From Spongiibacteraceae bacterium UBA5047 (GTDB lineage Bacteria; Pseudomonadota; Gammaproteobacteria; Pseudomonadales; Spongiibacteraceae): a stretch of 64,000 nt of DNA. Both the position numbers and the translations under genes were made by a program. Location of the stretch: NCBI GenBank assembly GCA_002415025.1, contig DIBR01000050.1:1-64000 (forward strand), in the 5' to 3' direction. The notes below the pieces were generated by a model that saw nothing but the letters and a program-made list of their open reading frames with translations, did no database searches and was not told the DNA's origin. Each line of letters opens with the position of its first letter. Position 1 is the first letter of the stretch. Positions 16,239 to 25,446 of this stretch are shown here, in pieces.

Positions 16239-18761
16239 ATGCGCGGCAATAAAGTGACTCGGCAGGTGTTTTCGGTGGCACCCATGGTTCCTCTTCTGGC
16301 GGCTGTGCAGAGCGTGGTGCTTCCCGCGCATGCTGAAAAATTTATTCTTGAAGAGGTGTATGTCACTGCGCAAATGCGCGAGCAATCGCTGCAGGATGTG
16401 CCTGTTTCGGTGAGTGCGGTTTCCGGGGAAAAGCTGCTTTCTGCCGGCATTAACAAGATGGAAGATTTGCAGGCTTACATCCCTAACCTGACCATGACCG
16501 AAACGGGTATTGGTACGTCGTTGTACATTCGCGGCATTGGTTCCGGCGTTAACCAGGGTTTTGAACAGTCGGTTGGCATGTATGTCGACGGGATCTATTA
16601 CGGGCGCGCGCAGCTTGCGCGAGCACCTTTTCTGGACCTGGCGCGCGTGGAAGTTTTGCGTGGTCCGCAAAATATTCTCTACGGCAAAAACAGCGTTGCC
16701 GGCGCCATCAGTATTGTGACTGAGCGGCCTACGGAGGAGTTTGAAGGGTCGGTTCGCGCACTTTACGAACCTGAATTTGACGAGCGCGTGCTCGATCTTA
16801 CGTTATCGGGGCCGATCAGCGATACCTTGGCCTATCGTTTTACCGGCCGTTTGCGTGAGTTTGGCGGGTTTATCGAGAACCTGACGCTGGACAGAGACGA
16901 GCCATCCTATGACGAATCGACGTTTCGATTGCGCCTTGACTGGGATATCAATGATTCGATGGTGCTGGCCTTCAAGGGGGAGGTCGGTAAATTCGACGTG
17001 ACAGGCCGTCAAGCTGAAATTATTGATGACTCTCCCTCGACCGATGACAATCCGCTATTCACCGGGCGAACGCACGCAGAAATTTTGCGAGAAACTCGGG
17101 ACCCTAGCGGACAAGTTATCAATATCAGCAGTGATCCCTCGGTGCTGAATAACACACAGGATTTTAAGCGATCCTCGAACGGTGACTTCAGCAGGAACGA
17201 CACCTCAAATATTACTGTGACGCTGGACTGGGCCCGGGGCGAACATAATTTTACGGCTATCACCGGGTTCATGGCGTACGAATACGATGACCTCTGTGAT
17301 TGCGATTTTACCGGTGCCGAAGGTTTTCGCGTAGTTCTGGCTGAAGATTATGACCAGATAAGCCAGGAGTTTCGCTGGATTTCTCCAGTGGGGGAAACCG
17401 TCGAATACATTGGTGGAGCGTACTACCAGAAAACGGATTTGTACTTCTTTGACAGCATCATTGTCGATTCCGATCTGATCGTGCAACTTCTCAACGCGGC
17501 GGATGCCACTGAAGGTGGCGCCCGTGGCGATATTGACCCGAACCCGCTGGGTGGCGCCCCCGAAGAAATTGTCGGTATTGGTGATGCGGGTAACGCGATT
17601 GCCAATTTGACTTCGCCGCGAGACTTTAACAGTGATTCCGAAATGTATTCGGCGTTCTTGCAGGCCACGTGGAATATCTCCGACACCTTGCGCATTACCG
17701 CAGGGGGGCGCTATAACCATGAAACCAAGGAAGGCTCGCGCAAGCTGGCCTTTGCCGACCTCAATTACAATGAGCGCCCCTTTGGTGAAACGGATACTGT
17801 ATCTGCGGTCAGTTTCGGTTCCGAGCGCCACGACCTTTCAGGCAAGCGCACGGAATCCCACTTCTCGCCGCAGTTGAACCTGCAGTGGGACATCACTCCG
17901 GATATCATGACCTACGCCACGATAAACCGTGGATTCAAGGCCGGTGGCTTCGACGCGCGGTCCAATGCCTCGCCCAGTGCCGAGCCCGTGCCATTGCCGC
18001 CGGGTTCGTCTCCCGTTAACCCGGCTCGTCCCGAGCGTCCGGTGCTTATTGGTGCCTTTGAGTATGAGGATGAAGTTGCCACCAGCATTGAATTGGGCTT
18101 CAAAGCGTCATTGTTGGAAGGTGCGGCTGAACTGAATGCGGCTTTCTTTCGTACCAGTTATGACAATCTGCAGGTCAGCATATTCGACGGCACGCTCGGC
18201 TTTAACGTGGGTAACGCAGCCAGCGCTACCACACAGGGTATTGAAATTGACGGTCGTGTTCAGCTCACTGAATATCTGATGCTGGCGGGGGCGCTGGCGT
18301 TCCTTGATTTTGAATTCGATGAATACGAGAACGGTCAGTGTCTAGCAGGGCAAACCCCTACATCGCCTGATGGTTTAAACTGTGATTATAGCGGCAAGAC
18401 AAACCAGTATGTCGCGGATTTTGCGGGCAACGTGGTGCTGGCCTACAAACGGCCGATAAGCCGCGAGCTGGGTATTGGCCTGGGTTTGGACGCAATCTTT
18501 ACCGATGACTACAACCCATCGCAGAACATTGACCCAACGGTACTGCAAGACGGTTATGTGAAACTCAATGCGCGCGCTGCGATCGGGGCAATCGATCGCA
18601 GTTGGGAGTTGGCGCTGGTCGCTAAAAATCTTACCGACGAGGCGATTATTATCTATGCCAATGACACACCAACGGCCTTTACGGTGTTTGGGGTCAAGAG
18701 TCACTTCGGCTTTCTGGAGGCACCCAGGAGCGTTGCCCTGCAGTTTGCCTACCGTTGGTAG
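16239..18761 (+). CDS. TonB-dependent outer-membrane receptor 2
   Basis: An 840-residue paralogue of the preceding receptor. It has a signal peptide (about 1-32, ending VVLPAHA), FILEEVYVTAQMREQSL, and a plug nearly identical to receptor 1 over YIRGIGSGVNQGFEQSVGMY and RVEVLRGPQNILYGKNS. The CDCDFTG motif (Cys353, Cys355) and the C-terminal CDYSGKTNQYVADF block are retained, and the protein ends FAYRW. The largest differences are in predicted extracellular loops, such as the proline-rich insert PLPPGSSPVNPARPERP at about residue 585. GGAGG at 16224-16228 serves as ribosome-binding site. The pattern suggests duplication followed by ligand-loop divergence. Confidence 0.95.
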   Translation: MRGNKVTRQVFSVAPMVPLLAAVQSVVLPAHAEKFILEEVYVTAQMREQSLQDVPVSVSAVSGEKLLSAGINKMEDLQAYIPNLTMTETGIGTSLYIRGIGSGVNQGFEQSVGMYVDGIYYGRAQLARAPFLDLARVEVLRGPQNILYGKNSVAGAISIVTERPTEEFEGSVRALYEPEFDERVLDLTLSGPISDTLAYRFTGRLREFGGFIENLTLDRDEPSYDESTFRLRLDWDINDSMVLAFKGEVGKFDVTGRQAEIIDDSPSTDDNPLFTGRTHAEILRETRDPSGQVINISSDPSVLNNTQDFKRSSNGDFSRNDTSNITVTLDWARGEHNFTAITGFMAYEYDDLCDCDFTGAEGFRVVLAEDYDQISQEFRWISPVGETVEYIGGAYYQKTDLYFFDSIIVDSDLIVQLLNAADATEGGARGDIDPNPLGGAPEEIVGIGDAGNAIANLTSPRDFNSDSEMYSAFLQATWNISDTLRITAGGRYNHETKEGSRKLAFADLNYNERPFGETDTVSAVSFGSERHDLSGKRTESHFSPQLNLQWDITPDIMTYATINRGFKAGGFDARSNASPSAEPVPLPPGSSPVNPARPERPVLIGAFEYEDEVATSIELGFKASLLEGAAELNAAFFRTSYDNLQVSIFDGTLGFNVGNAASATTQGIEIDGRVQLTEYLMLAGALAFLDFEFDEYENGQCLAGQTPTSPDGLNCDYSGKTNQYVADFAGNVVLAYKRPISRELGIGLGLDAIFTDDYNPSQNIDPTVLQDGYVKLNARAAIGAIDRSWELALVAKNLTDEAIIIYANDTPTAFTVFGVKSHFGFLEAPRSVALQFAYRW

Positions 18762-18927
18762 CCCGCGTATCAGTTCGGGCAATAGTGTGAATAAATATTC
18801 AATATTGGCTTTATGTGCATGAATTCTGTAAAAAATTGACTAAACTGAGCTAATAATCAGTATTGCAATAACAAGAAGTAAAGAATCTTTACGAAAAACA
18901 ACTCAATAATGAGTCTGGGAGGAAGTA

Positions 18928-21390
18928 ATGAAAAATAAAGGATCGCTCCGGCGTGGAGCGGCGGCTTTGCCGTTGTTGGCGGGCATTGCCGCCGGCGGCG
19001 CCCAAGCCGTAGTGCTTGAAGAAGTGATAGTAACGGCCACGCTGCGGGCCGAAAGCCTTCAAGACGTTCCCGTTTCGGTCAACGCTGTTTCCGGCGAAAA
19101 AATGATGGAGGCCGGTATCGACAAGGTCGAGGACCTGCAGGCCTACGTTCCCAACCTGAGCATGTCGGAAACCGGCCTCGGCACCAATATCTATATCCGC
19201 GGCATTGGCTCCGGTATTAACCAGGGTTTTGAGCAGTCAGTTGGTATGTATTTTGACGGCGTCAGCTACGGTCGCGCGCAATTGTCGCGGGCTCCCTTCC
19301 TGGATTTGGCACGGGTAGAGGTACTTCGCGGTCCACAGAACATTCTTTTCGGTAAAAACTCTATCGCCGGTGCCTTGAGCTTGCATTCTGCCCGTCCGGG
19401 GCAGGAGTTTGAAGGCATGGTGTCAGGCCTTTACGAGCCTGAGCATGGCGAATCCGTGGTTGATGTTGTGCTGTCAGGCCCGTTAACTGACCGACTTGGT
19501 GCGCGCTTGGCGATTCGTAAGCGTGACATGGACGGGTACATCGAAAACCTGACGCTTGACACAGACGAGCCCGAGCGCGATGAAGGTACCGTGCGCCTCC
19601 TGCTCGACTGGGCAGCCACAGACAACCTTCAGGCCTTGTTCAAGTTCGAAATTGGCAAATTTGACATTAATGGTCGCCAGGTCGAAATCATTAACGACCA
19701 GATATCCAACGGCAATGTGTTTTTCGCCGGCCGTACCTACGGTCAAATTCTCGACAACACCAATATCGGTATTGGGCCGGTTTCTCTGGTCAATATCGAT
19801 GCGGACTCGTCGGTGCTGAATAATACGCTGGACTACAAGCGTTCTTCCAACGGCGATTTCAGTAAAAACGACACGCAAAACTTTACGATGAATCTGGATT
19901 ACGCCCTGGATGAATTTACGATTACATCTATCACTTCATACTTGAGCTATGAGTATGACGAGTTGTGTGACTGTGACTTCACCGGTGCGGAAGTGTTCAA
20001 AGTCGCCCTGGCTGAAGACTACGAGCAGTTCAGTCAGGAGTTCCGTATAGTGTCGCCGGTGGGTGAATTCGTCGAGTATATTGCCGGCGCATATTTCCAC
20101 AAAAGTGAGCTGGAATTTTTCGACTCCATTCTCGTTACAAGCGACGTATTGCCTGACTTGATCAACCTGGCTGATATCGCCTCCGGTGGTCAAAATGGTC
20201 GTATTCAGGATGGTCCTGGTGACGCTGGTGACGAAATACGCGGATTAGGTACTCCTCGTGATTTCACTACGGATACCGAGCTGTTTTCTGCGTTTCTGCA
20301 GCTGACCTTTAACCTGACTGACACCCTGCGTCTGAATGTGGGCGGTCGTTATTCGACAGAAACCAAAGACGGTTCGCGCTCACTTGATTTTACCAACAAT
20401 GCGACCGGTCAACGTATTCCGAATGGCGAAGTCGATAGTGTTGTGGCAATCAATTTCAGCGCTGAGCGTCACGATCTGGCTGGAGAGCGGAAGGAAAGCA
20501 ACTTTGCGCCTTCTGTCAATCTGCAGTGGGATGTGGCTGACTGGGCTATGACCTATGTAACGTTAAGCCAGGGTTTCAAATCCGGTGGTTTTGATGCGCG
20601 ATCCAATGCTTCACCAGCCGCTAACAATCCCGACCCGGGCAACGTTCAAAACCCGCCGACATTGATTGGTACCTTCGAGTATGACGAAGAACAGTCAAGG
20701 AGTATTGAGCTGGGTGCAAAAACCACTCTGCTTGATGGTGCAGCCGAGCTGAATATTGCGGCTTTCTACACCGAGTTTGATGATCTTCAGATCAGTATTT
20801 TTGACGGTACCCTGGGCTTTAACGTTGGTAATGCCGGCGCCGCCGAGACGATGGGGCTTGAACTTGATGGCCGTTTGGCTCTGACCGAAAATCTGATGAT
20901 GACCGGTGCCCTGGCATTTCTTGATTTCGAATTTACCGATTTCAAGAACGGCCAGTGTAACCATGTTCAGGTGCGTAACGGCGGTGACCCGGACGGCGAC
21001 GGACTGTGTGACTTCACCGGCGAAACCAACCAGTACGTTGCCGACTTCTCCGGTAACATCGGGTTGGTTTACACCACCTCGTTTGCCGACAGCCTGGAGT
21101 TCCGTGGCGGCCTGGATATCGTTTTCACCGGCGATTATAACCCCACCCAAAACCTTGATCCGACTCAGGAACAGGATGGCTATGCGGTGCTGAACGGCCG
21201 TCTGGCTCTGTCTGATTTCGAAGACGGTTGGGAGTTGGCACTGGTTGGTAAAAACCTGACTGACGAAGAGATTGTCACATACGCTAACGACACCCCGCTG
21301 GCAAACAGCGTGTTCGGCAGCGTAAACCACTACGGTTTTATCTCTCGCCCGCGCAGCGTGGCCGTCCAGGCAATCTACCGCTGGTACTAA
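18928..21390 (+). CDS. TonB-dependent outer-membrane receptor 3
   Basis: An 820-residue third paralogue. The signal peptide ends near AAGGAQA, followed by VVLEEVIVTATLRAESLQDV and the shared plug (YIRGIGSGINQGFEQSVGMY, LRGPQNILFGKNSIAG). It keeps CDCDFTG (Cys347, Cys349). Uniquely, a C-terminal loop contains DPDGDGLCD at 687-695, which has the spacing of a calcium-binding Asp/Gly loop. It ends AIYRWY. A GGGAGGAAG ribosome-binding site precedes the ATG. It is separated from receptor 2 by 166 bp of A/T-rich DNA that may hold its own promoter (TTGACT at 18836), and is closed by a strong terminator, so it may be expressed separately from receptors 1 and 2. Confidence 0.95.
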   Translation: MKNKGSLRRGAAALPLLAGIAAGGAQAVVLEEVIVTATLRAESLQDVPVSVNAVSGEKMMEAGIDKVEDLQAYVPNLSMSETGLGTNIYIRGIGSGINQGFEQSVGMYFDGVSYGRAQLSRAPFLDLARVEVLRGPQNILFGKNSIAGALSLHSARPGQEFEGMVSGLYEPEHGESVVDVVLSGPLTDRLGARLAIRKRDMDGYIENLTLDTDEPERDEGTVRLLLDWAATDNLQALFKFEIGKFDINGRQVEIINDQISNGNVFFAGRTYGQILDNTNIGIGPVSLVNIDADSSVLNNTLDYKRSSNGDFSKNDTQNFTMNLDYALDEFTITSITSYLSYEYDELCDCDFTGAEVFKVALAEDYEQFSQEFRIVSPVGEFVEYIAGAYFHKSELEFFDSILVTSDVLPDLINLADIASGGQNGRIQDGPGDAGDEIRGLGTPRDFTTDTELFSAFLQLTFNLTDTLRLNVGGRYSTETKDGSRSLDFTNNATGQRIPNGEVDSVVAINFSAERHDLAGERKESNFAPSVNLQWDVADWAMTYVTLSQGFKSGGFDARSNASPAANNPDPGNVQNPPTLIGTFEYDEEQSRSIELGAKTTLLDGAAELNIAAFYTEFDDLQISIFDGTLGFNVGNAGAAETMGLELDGRLALTENLMMTGALAFLDFEFTDFKNGQCNHVQVRNGGDPDGDGLCDFTGETNQYVADFSGNIGLVYTTSFADSLEFRGGLDIVFTGDYNPTQNLDPTQEQDGYAVLNGRLALSDFEDGWELALVGKNLTDEEIVTYANDTPLANSVFGSVNHYGFISRPRSVAVQAIYRWY

Positions 21391-21406
21391 AAGATCAGCT
21401 ACACTT

Positions 21407-21435
21407 AAACGCCGCTTGAAGCGGCGTTTTTTTTT
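21407..21435 (+). terminator. Intrinsic terminator after the third receptor gene
   Basis: Perfect 11-bp arms AAACGCCGCTT (21407-21417) and AAGCGGCGTTT (21419-21429) form a strong stem that runs into a continuous T-tract ending at 21435. This is a classic Rho-independent terminator located 17 bp past the receptor 3 stop codon. Confidence 0.93.
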
Positions 21436-21467
21436 GCCCGGAAATTATGAAAACGTGAGAAAGTTCT

Positions 21468-22418
21468 GTGAAAACCGCTGAAGAGTGGGTGTTTGAGGGT
21501 GTGCTCGATTGGTTGCAAGCTGGGCAAGCCGTGTGGTTGTGCACCATTGTCGCAACGGCGGGCGCGTCGCCGCGCCCGGTAGGCTCATTGCTTGCGCTGA
21601 ATGGTGTCGGTGAGCTGGTCGGTTCGCTGTCCGGTGGTTGTATTGAAGATGATCTGCTGGAGCGCATCAAGCGTGGCGAACTGGCAAACGCCAGCCCCGT
21701 TATCGAGCTCTTTGGCGTTACGGCAGAAGAAAACGAACGTCTGGGCTTGCCTTGCGGCGGACGTCTGGAGGTGCTTGTTGAACCGCTCAAAGGTGAACAT
21801 GTTCACCATGTACGCATGGTGCTCGATACGCTGGCGCGGCGTGATTGTGTCCGGCGCAAGGTCGAGCTGGCCAGCGGCGAGTGGCAACTCGAAGCGATAA
21901 GTAGCGCGAGCGCATTGCAGACATCCCAAGTCTGTTTGCAGCAGGATTTTGGTCCGCGCCTGCATTTGTTGCTGGTGGGGGCTAACGAGCTGGCGCGCTG
22001 CATCGCCGAACTGGCAACCGCTATGGACTATGCGGTGACAGTGTGCGACCCGCGTGAAGACCGGTTGAATCAGTGGGCAGTCGCAGGGGTAAATACAATT
22101 CGCTCAATGCCTGACGACGCAGTGCGCGAATGCGCAGATGATGCCCACAGTCTTGTGATAACTCTTACCCATGATCCGCGCATTGACGATATGGCTCTGA
22201 TGGAGGCGCTGAAGTCCAGGGCCTGTTATGTGGGCGCTTTGGGCTCGGAACGTACCTCTGCCAAGCGCCGACAGCGACTGCAGCAGCTGGAGCTGAGTGA
22301 AGAACAGATTGCACGCTTGCACGCACCGGTTGGTTTGGCGATTGGTAGCAAGTCTGCGATGGAGATTGCCGTTGCGGTTATGGCCCAGCTTATTCAGCGG
22401 CGCAGCGCTATACGATGA
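21468..22418 (+). CDS. xdhC: XdhC/CoxI family molybdenum-cofactor insertion protein
   Basis: A 316-residue protein with the two XdhC-type domains. The N-terminal CoxI region carries TIVATAGASPRPVGS and GSLSGGCIEDDL with the conserved Cys, then LPCGGRLEVLVEP. The C-terminal Rossmann-like domain shows LVGANELARCIAELA and YVGALGSERTSAKRR. These proteins bind and protect sulfurated molybdenum cofactor for delivery to xanthine dehydrogenase or aldehyde oxidase type enzymes. Start is GTG at 21468. Its stop overlaps the mocA start by four bases (ATGA), implying translational coupling. No molybdoenzyme subunit genes are nearby, which is unusual. Confidence 0.9.
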   Translation: MKTAEEWVFEGVLDWLQAGQAVWLCTIVATAGASPRPVGSLLALNGVGELVGSLSGGCIEDDLLERIKRGELANASPVIELFGVTAEENERLGLPCGGRLEVLVEPLKGEHVHHVRMVLDTLARRDCVRRKVELASGEWQLEAISSASALQTSQVCLQQDFGPRLHLLLVGANELARCIAELATAMDYAVTVCDPREDRLNQWAVAGVNTIRSMPDDAVRECADDAHSLVITLTHDPRIDDMALMEALKSRACYVGALGSERTSAKRRQRLQQLELSEEQIARLHAPVGLAIGSKSAMEIAVAVMAQLIQRRSAIR

Positions 22419-23023
22419 GTGACAGCGCTGGCGGCACTGCGAATGTTCACGTTCTGATTCTTGCTGCAGGCGCCGGCCGCCGATTTGGCAGCGACAAGCG
22501 TCAGGCGGTATTGCCGACAGGGCGCACCCTGCTACAGCAGGTCTGCCACGTCGTTGCGGCCAGCGGCTTGCCGTACAGTGTCGTAAGCCGCCGCCACGAC
22601 ACGGTGAGCACGCAGTTTCCTTTGGTCATTTCGGTCGATAATGCCGCTGGTGGCATGGGTTCAACTATCGCCGAGGCGGTATCGCAGTTGGGAGCCGGCA
22701 TTGATGGCGTGATGCTTTTGCCGGTTGATTTGCCGCTGCTGCGCAGCCATACCGTGGCGCAGCTTGCCGGGCGGGTGCGTCGAGATCACATTATCCGACC
22801 GCGTTGCGGGGGGAGTGTTGGGCATCCGGTAGCCTTTGGCGCCGATTTTTTGTCCGGTTTGGAAGCGCTATCGGGTGAGGAAGGTGCCCAGTCGTTACTG
22901 GTCCGCTATCACGATGCAGTGCAGATCCATGAGGTAGATGATCCGGGTATTTATCATGATATTGATACCCCGGCGGCGCTCAATGCCCTGACTCTTTCGC
23001 AGTTTCCCGAAGCGCATCGATAA
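22415..23023 (+). CDS. mocA: Molybdenum cofactor cytidylyltransferase / MobA-like NTP transferase
   Basis: A 202-residue nucleotidyltransferase with the signature LILAAGAGRRFGSDKRQ near the N-terminus and MLLPVDLPLL for metal and nucleotide binding, then RPRCGGSVGHPVAFG. MocA-type enzymes attach CMP to molybdopterin for enzymes of the xanthine oxidase family, which agrees with the overlapping XdhC gene. Closely related proteins make other nucleotide-activated cofactors, so mocA is the likely but not exclusive assignment. The 3' end overlaps the convergent LysR gene by 44 bp. Cytoplasmic. Confidence 0.85.
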   Translation: MSDSAGGTANVHVLILAAGAGRRFGSDKRQAVLPTGRTLLQQVCHVVAASGLPYSVVSRRHDTVSTQFPLVISVDNAAGGMGSTIAEAVSQLGAGIDGVMLLPVDLPLLRSHTVAQLAGRVRRDHIIRPRCGGSVGHPVAFGADFLSGLEALSGEEGAQSLLVRYHDAVQIHEVDDPGIYHDIDTPAALNALTLSQFPEAHR

Positions 23024-23864
23024 AGGCCTGGGCGGCATTCGACAGGCTGCGGTTGCGGTGGTACACGCAGCCGAGCTCGCGGTGCAAGTGATGCCCCTTT
23101 AAGGTCAATGCCTTGATGCTGCTATCTAGTAGCGTGGTGGGAAGTATGCTCCAGCCAAGCCCGATGCCAACCATCACCTTGATGGTCTCCATGTAGTTGG
23201 TCGACATGGCGATATCCATTTTCAGACCGGCGTCGTCAAAAAGCCGTTTGATAATTTGCCCGGTGTAGGTATTCAACCCCGGTGGAATGGCTGTGTGATT
23301 CTGAAGTTGCTCCAGACTCACCGAATGCTGGCTTGCCAGCGGATGTTCCAGACCAACCGCCACGGTCAGTGGGTCGTCCCAGACCAGAAAAGACTCCAGA
23401 TTGGTTTCCTGATCCGGCGACAGGGTAATCACGGCGAGGTCCAGATCGCCGTGCAGGATCATCGAGTGGGCCTGTTCCGAGTCCATAAAATCGATATCAA
23501 GGCGCACTTCGGGATAGGCGCGGGTGAAGTAACGCAATACCGGGGGCAGGCGGTGCAGGCCGATGTGATGGGATATGCCCATGGAAAGCTTGCCGCTTAC
23601 GTTGCCGCTTAGGTCGCGCACACTGCGCTCGGCTTTGCCGATGGAAAGCAGGATCTGACGCGCTTGCGGGAGCAGGGCGCTGCCGGCTTCCGTGAGGTTA
23701 ACCTTGCGGCCAATGCGGTCAAAAAGACGATGATTGAGGCGCTGTTCCAGATTGCTTATGCGCTTGCTGATGGCCGGCTGGGTGATATGCAGGGTCTCGG
23801 CCGCTTCCGAGAATGAACCGGTGTCGGCTACTGTCACAAAGGCCTTGAGGCTTTGTGTATCCAT
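22980..23864 (-). CDS. LysR-family transcriptional regulator divergent from leuC
   Basis: A 294-residue LysR regulator. The N-terminal winged helix-turn-helix is at about 1-62 (FVTVADTGSFSEAAETLHIT, then QPAISKRISNLEQRLNHRLF). The effector domain begins near GNVSGKLSMGISHHIGLHRLP. The ATG at 23864 is preferred over an upstream TTG. It is transcribed away from leuC with a perfect inverted repeat in the shared intergenic region. The same arrangement, a LysR gene beside leuC, is known in Pseudomonas. Control of leuCDB is a reasonable inference; the inducer is unknown. Confidence 0.92.
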   Translation of the reverse strand: MDTQSLKAFVTVADTGSFSEAAETLHITQPAISKRISNLEQRLNHRLFDRIGRKVNLTEAGSALLPQARQILLSIGKAERSVRDLSGNVSGKLSMGISHHIGLHRLPPVLRYFTRAYPEVRLDIDFMDSEQAHSMILHGDLDLAVITLSPDQETNLESFLVWDDPLTVAVGLEHPLASQHSVSLEQLQNHTAIPPGLNTYTGQIIKRLFDDAGLKMDIAMSTNYMETIKVMVGIGLGWSILPTTLLDSSIKALTLKGHHLHRELGCVYHRNRSLSNAAQAFIDALRETAKESGH

Positions 23865-23883
23865 CGCTTGGGCTCCTGATTTA

Positions 23884-23900
23884 GATAACAATATGTTATC
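23884..23900. promoter_or_regulatory. LysR-type operator in the lysR-leuC intergenic region
   Basis: GATAAC-AATAT-GTTATC is a perfect 6+6 inverted repeat with five central bases and fits the T-N11-A rule of LysR sites (partial symmetry continues outward). It lies 20 bp upstream of the LysR ATG and 109 bp upstream of leuC. A/T-rich sequence suited to a promoter follows toward leuC. Likely autoregulation and control of leuC. Confidence 0.65.
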
Positions 23901-24009
23901 AAAAATATAAAAAATATGAATTTGTTTTATTTAATATGGCTGCGTAAACTGCCAAGCATTGACAGAACCACGGATTAACCCCTGAAACAGCCCCACAACG
24001 GAGCGGGTC

Positions 24010-25446
24010 ATGACTGCAAAAACCCTGTACGACAAACTCTGGAATGATCACCTCGTCGCCATTACCGACGAGGGCGATGCCCTGATCTACATCGATCGCC
24101 ATCTGGTCCACGAAGTGACCTCACCGCAAGCCTTTGAAGGCCTGCGTTTGGCGGGTCGCAAGCCCTGGCGCATTGATGCCAACCTGGCCACACCCGATCA
24201 TAACGTTCCTTCCGACGTAAATGAGCGAGCGGGCGGGGTGGCTGGCATTACCGACCCGGTATCTCAGTTGCAGGTGAAAACGCTCGACGACAACTGCGAC
24301 GAGTTTGGTATTGAAGAGTTTCAGATTAACGATGTTCGTCAGGGCATTGTGCATGTGGTTGGCCCCGAGCAGGGTGCAACCCTGCCGGGCATGACAGTTG
24401 TCTGTGGTGATTCACACACGGCAACCCACGGTGCTCTCGGCGCAATTGCACATGGTATCGGCACCTCCGAAGTCGAGCATGTTCTCGCGACCCAGTGTTT
24501 GCAGCAGCGCAAGATGAAAAACATGCTGGTGAAAGTGGACGGTGAACTCCGTCCGGGCGTCACGGCGAAAGATATTGTGTTAGCGGTTATCGGCAAGATC
24601 GGCACGGCAGGCGGTACGGGTTGTGCTATCGAGTTTGGCGGCAGCACGATCCGCGCCTTGTCAATCGAGGGGCGAATGACGATTTGCAATATGGCCATCG
24701 AAGCCGGTGCCCGTATCGGCATGGTGGCTGTTGACGAAACGACGATCAACTACGTTAAAGGTCGCCCCTATGCACCGACCGGTGGCAATTGGGACAAGGC
24801 AATAGCCTACTGGAATACCCTGCACAGCGACCCCGGAGCGGTCTTTGACAAGGTTGTCGAGCTTGATGCCAACGACATTTTGCCTCAGGTCACCTGGGGT
24901 ACGTCGCCGGAAATGGTGGCCAGCATTAATGCCAGCGTGCCATCGCCGGAGGATTTCAAGGAGCCGGTGAAGCGGGCGGCTTGCGAGCGGGCGCTTGAAT
25001 ATATGGGGCTTGAAGGTGGCATGGCAATTCGCGATATCAAGCTCGACAAGGTGTTTATCGGGTCCTGCACAAACTCGCGGATTGAAGACCTGCGCTCGGC
25101 AGCTGCGGTTGTAAAGGGCAGAAAGATTGCAGCGAACATCAAGGAGGCGCTGGTTGTTCCTGGGTCGGGCCTGGTGAAAAAGCAGGCCGAGGAAGAGGGG
25201 TTGGACAAGATATTTATCGAGGCGGGCATGCTCTGGCGTCAGCCGAGCTGCTCCATGTGTCTGGCTATGAACTCGGACAAATTAGGGGCGGGGGAGCATT
25301 GCGCTTCAACCTCAAATCGCAACTTTGAAGGGCGTCAGGGTTTTGGTGGCAGAACTCATCTGGTGAGCCCTGCGATGGCAGCCGCAGCGGCAGTGGCGGG
25401 ACATTTTATTGATGTGAACGAATTACTCGAAGGAGCACAGGCATGA
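24010..25446 (+). CDS. leuC: 3-isopropylmalate dehydratase large subunit
   Basis: A 478-residue aconitase-family protein. With LeuD it isomerises 2-isopropylmalate to 3-isopropylmalate in leucine synthesis. It has the [4Fe-4S] ligands in VFIGSCTNSRIEDL and QPSCSMCLAMN, plus VCGDSHTATHGALGAIAHGIGTSEVEHVLATQ (written here as the conserved substrate and cluster region from about residue 130). Length matches the bacterial family. It starts at ATG 24010 and overlaps leuD by four bases (ATGA), so the subunits are translationally coupled. Confidence 0.98.
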   Translation: MTAKTLYDKLWNDHLVAITDEGDALIYIDRHLVHEVTSPQAFEGLRLAGRKPWRIDANLATPDHNVPSDVNERAGGVAGITDPVSQLQVKTLDDNCDEFGIEEFQINDVRQGIVHVVGPEQGATLPGMTVVCGDSHTATHGALGAIAHGIGTSEVEHVLATQCLQQRKMKNMLVKVDGELRPGVTAKDIVLAVIGKIGTAGGTGCAIEFGGSTIRALSIEGRMTICNMAIEAGARIGMVAVDETTINYVKGRPYAPTGGNWDKAIAYWNTLHSDPGAVFDKVVELDANDILPQVTWGTSPEMVASINASVPSPEDFKEPVKRAACERALEYMGLEGGMAIRDIKLDKVFIGSCTNSRIEDLRSAAAVVKGRKIAANIKEALVVPGSGLVKKQAEEEGLDKIFIEAGMLWRQPSCSMCLAMNSDKLGAGEHCASTSNRNFEGRQGFGGRTHLVSPAMAAAAAVAGHFIDVNELLEGAQA

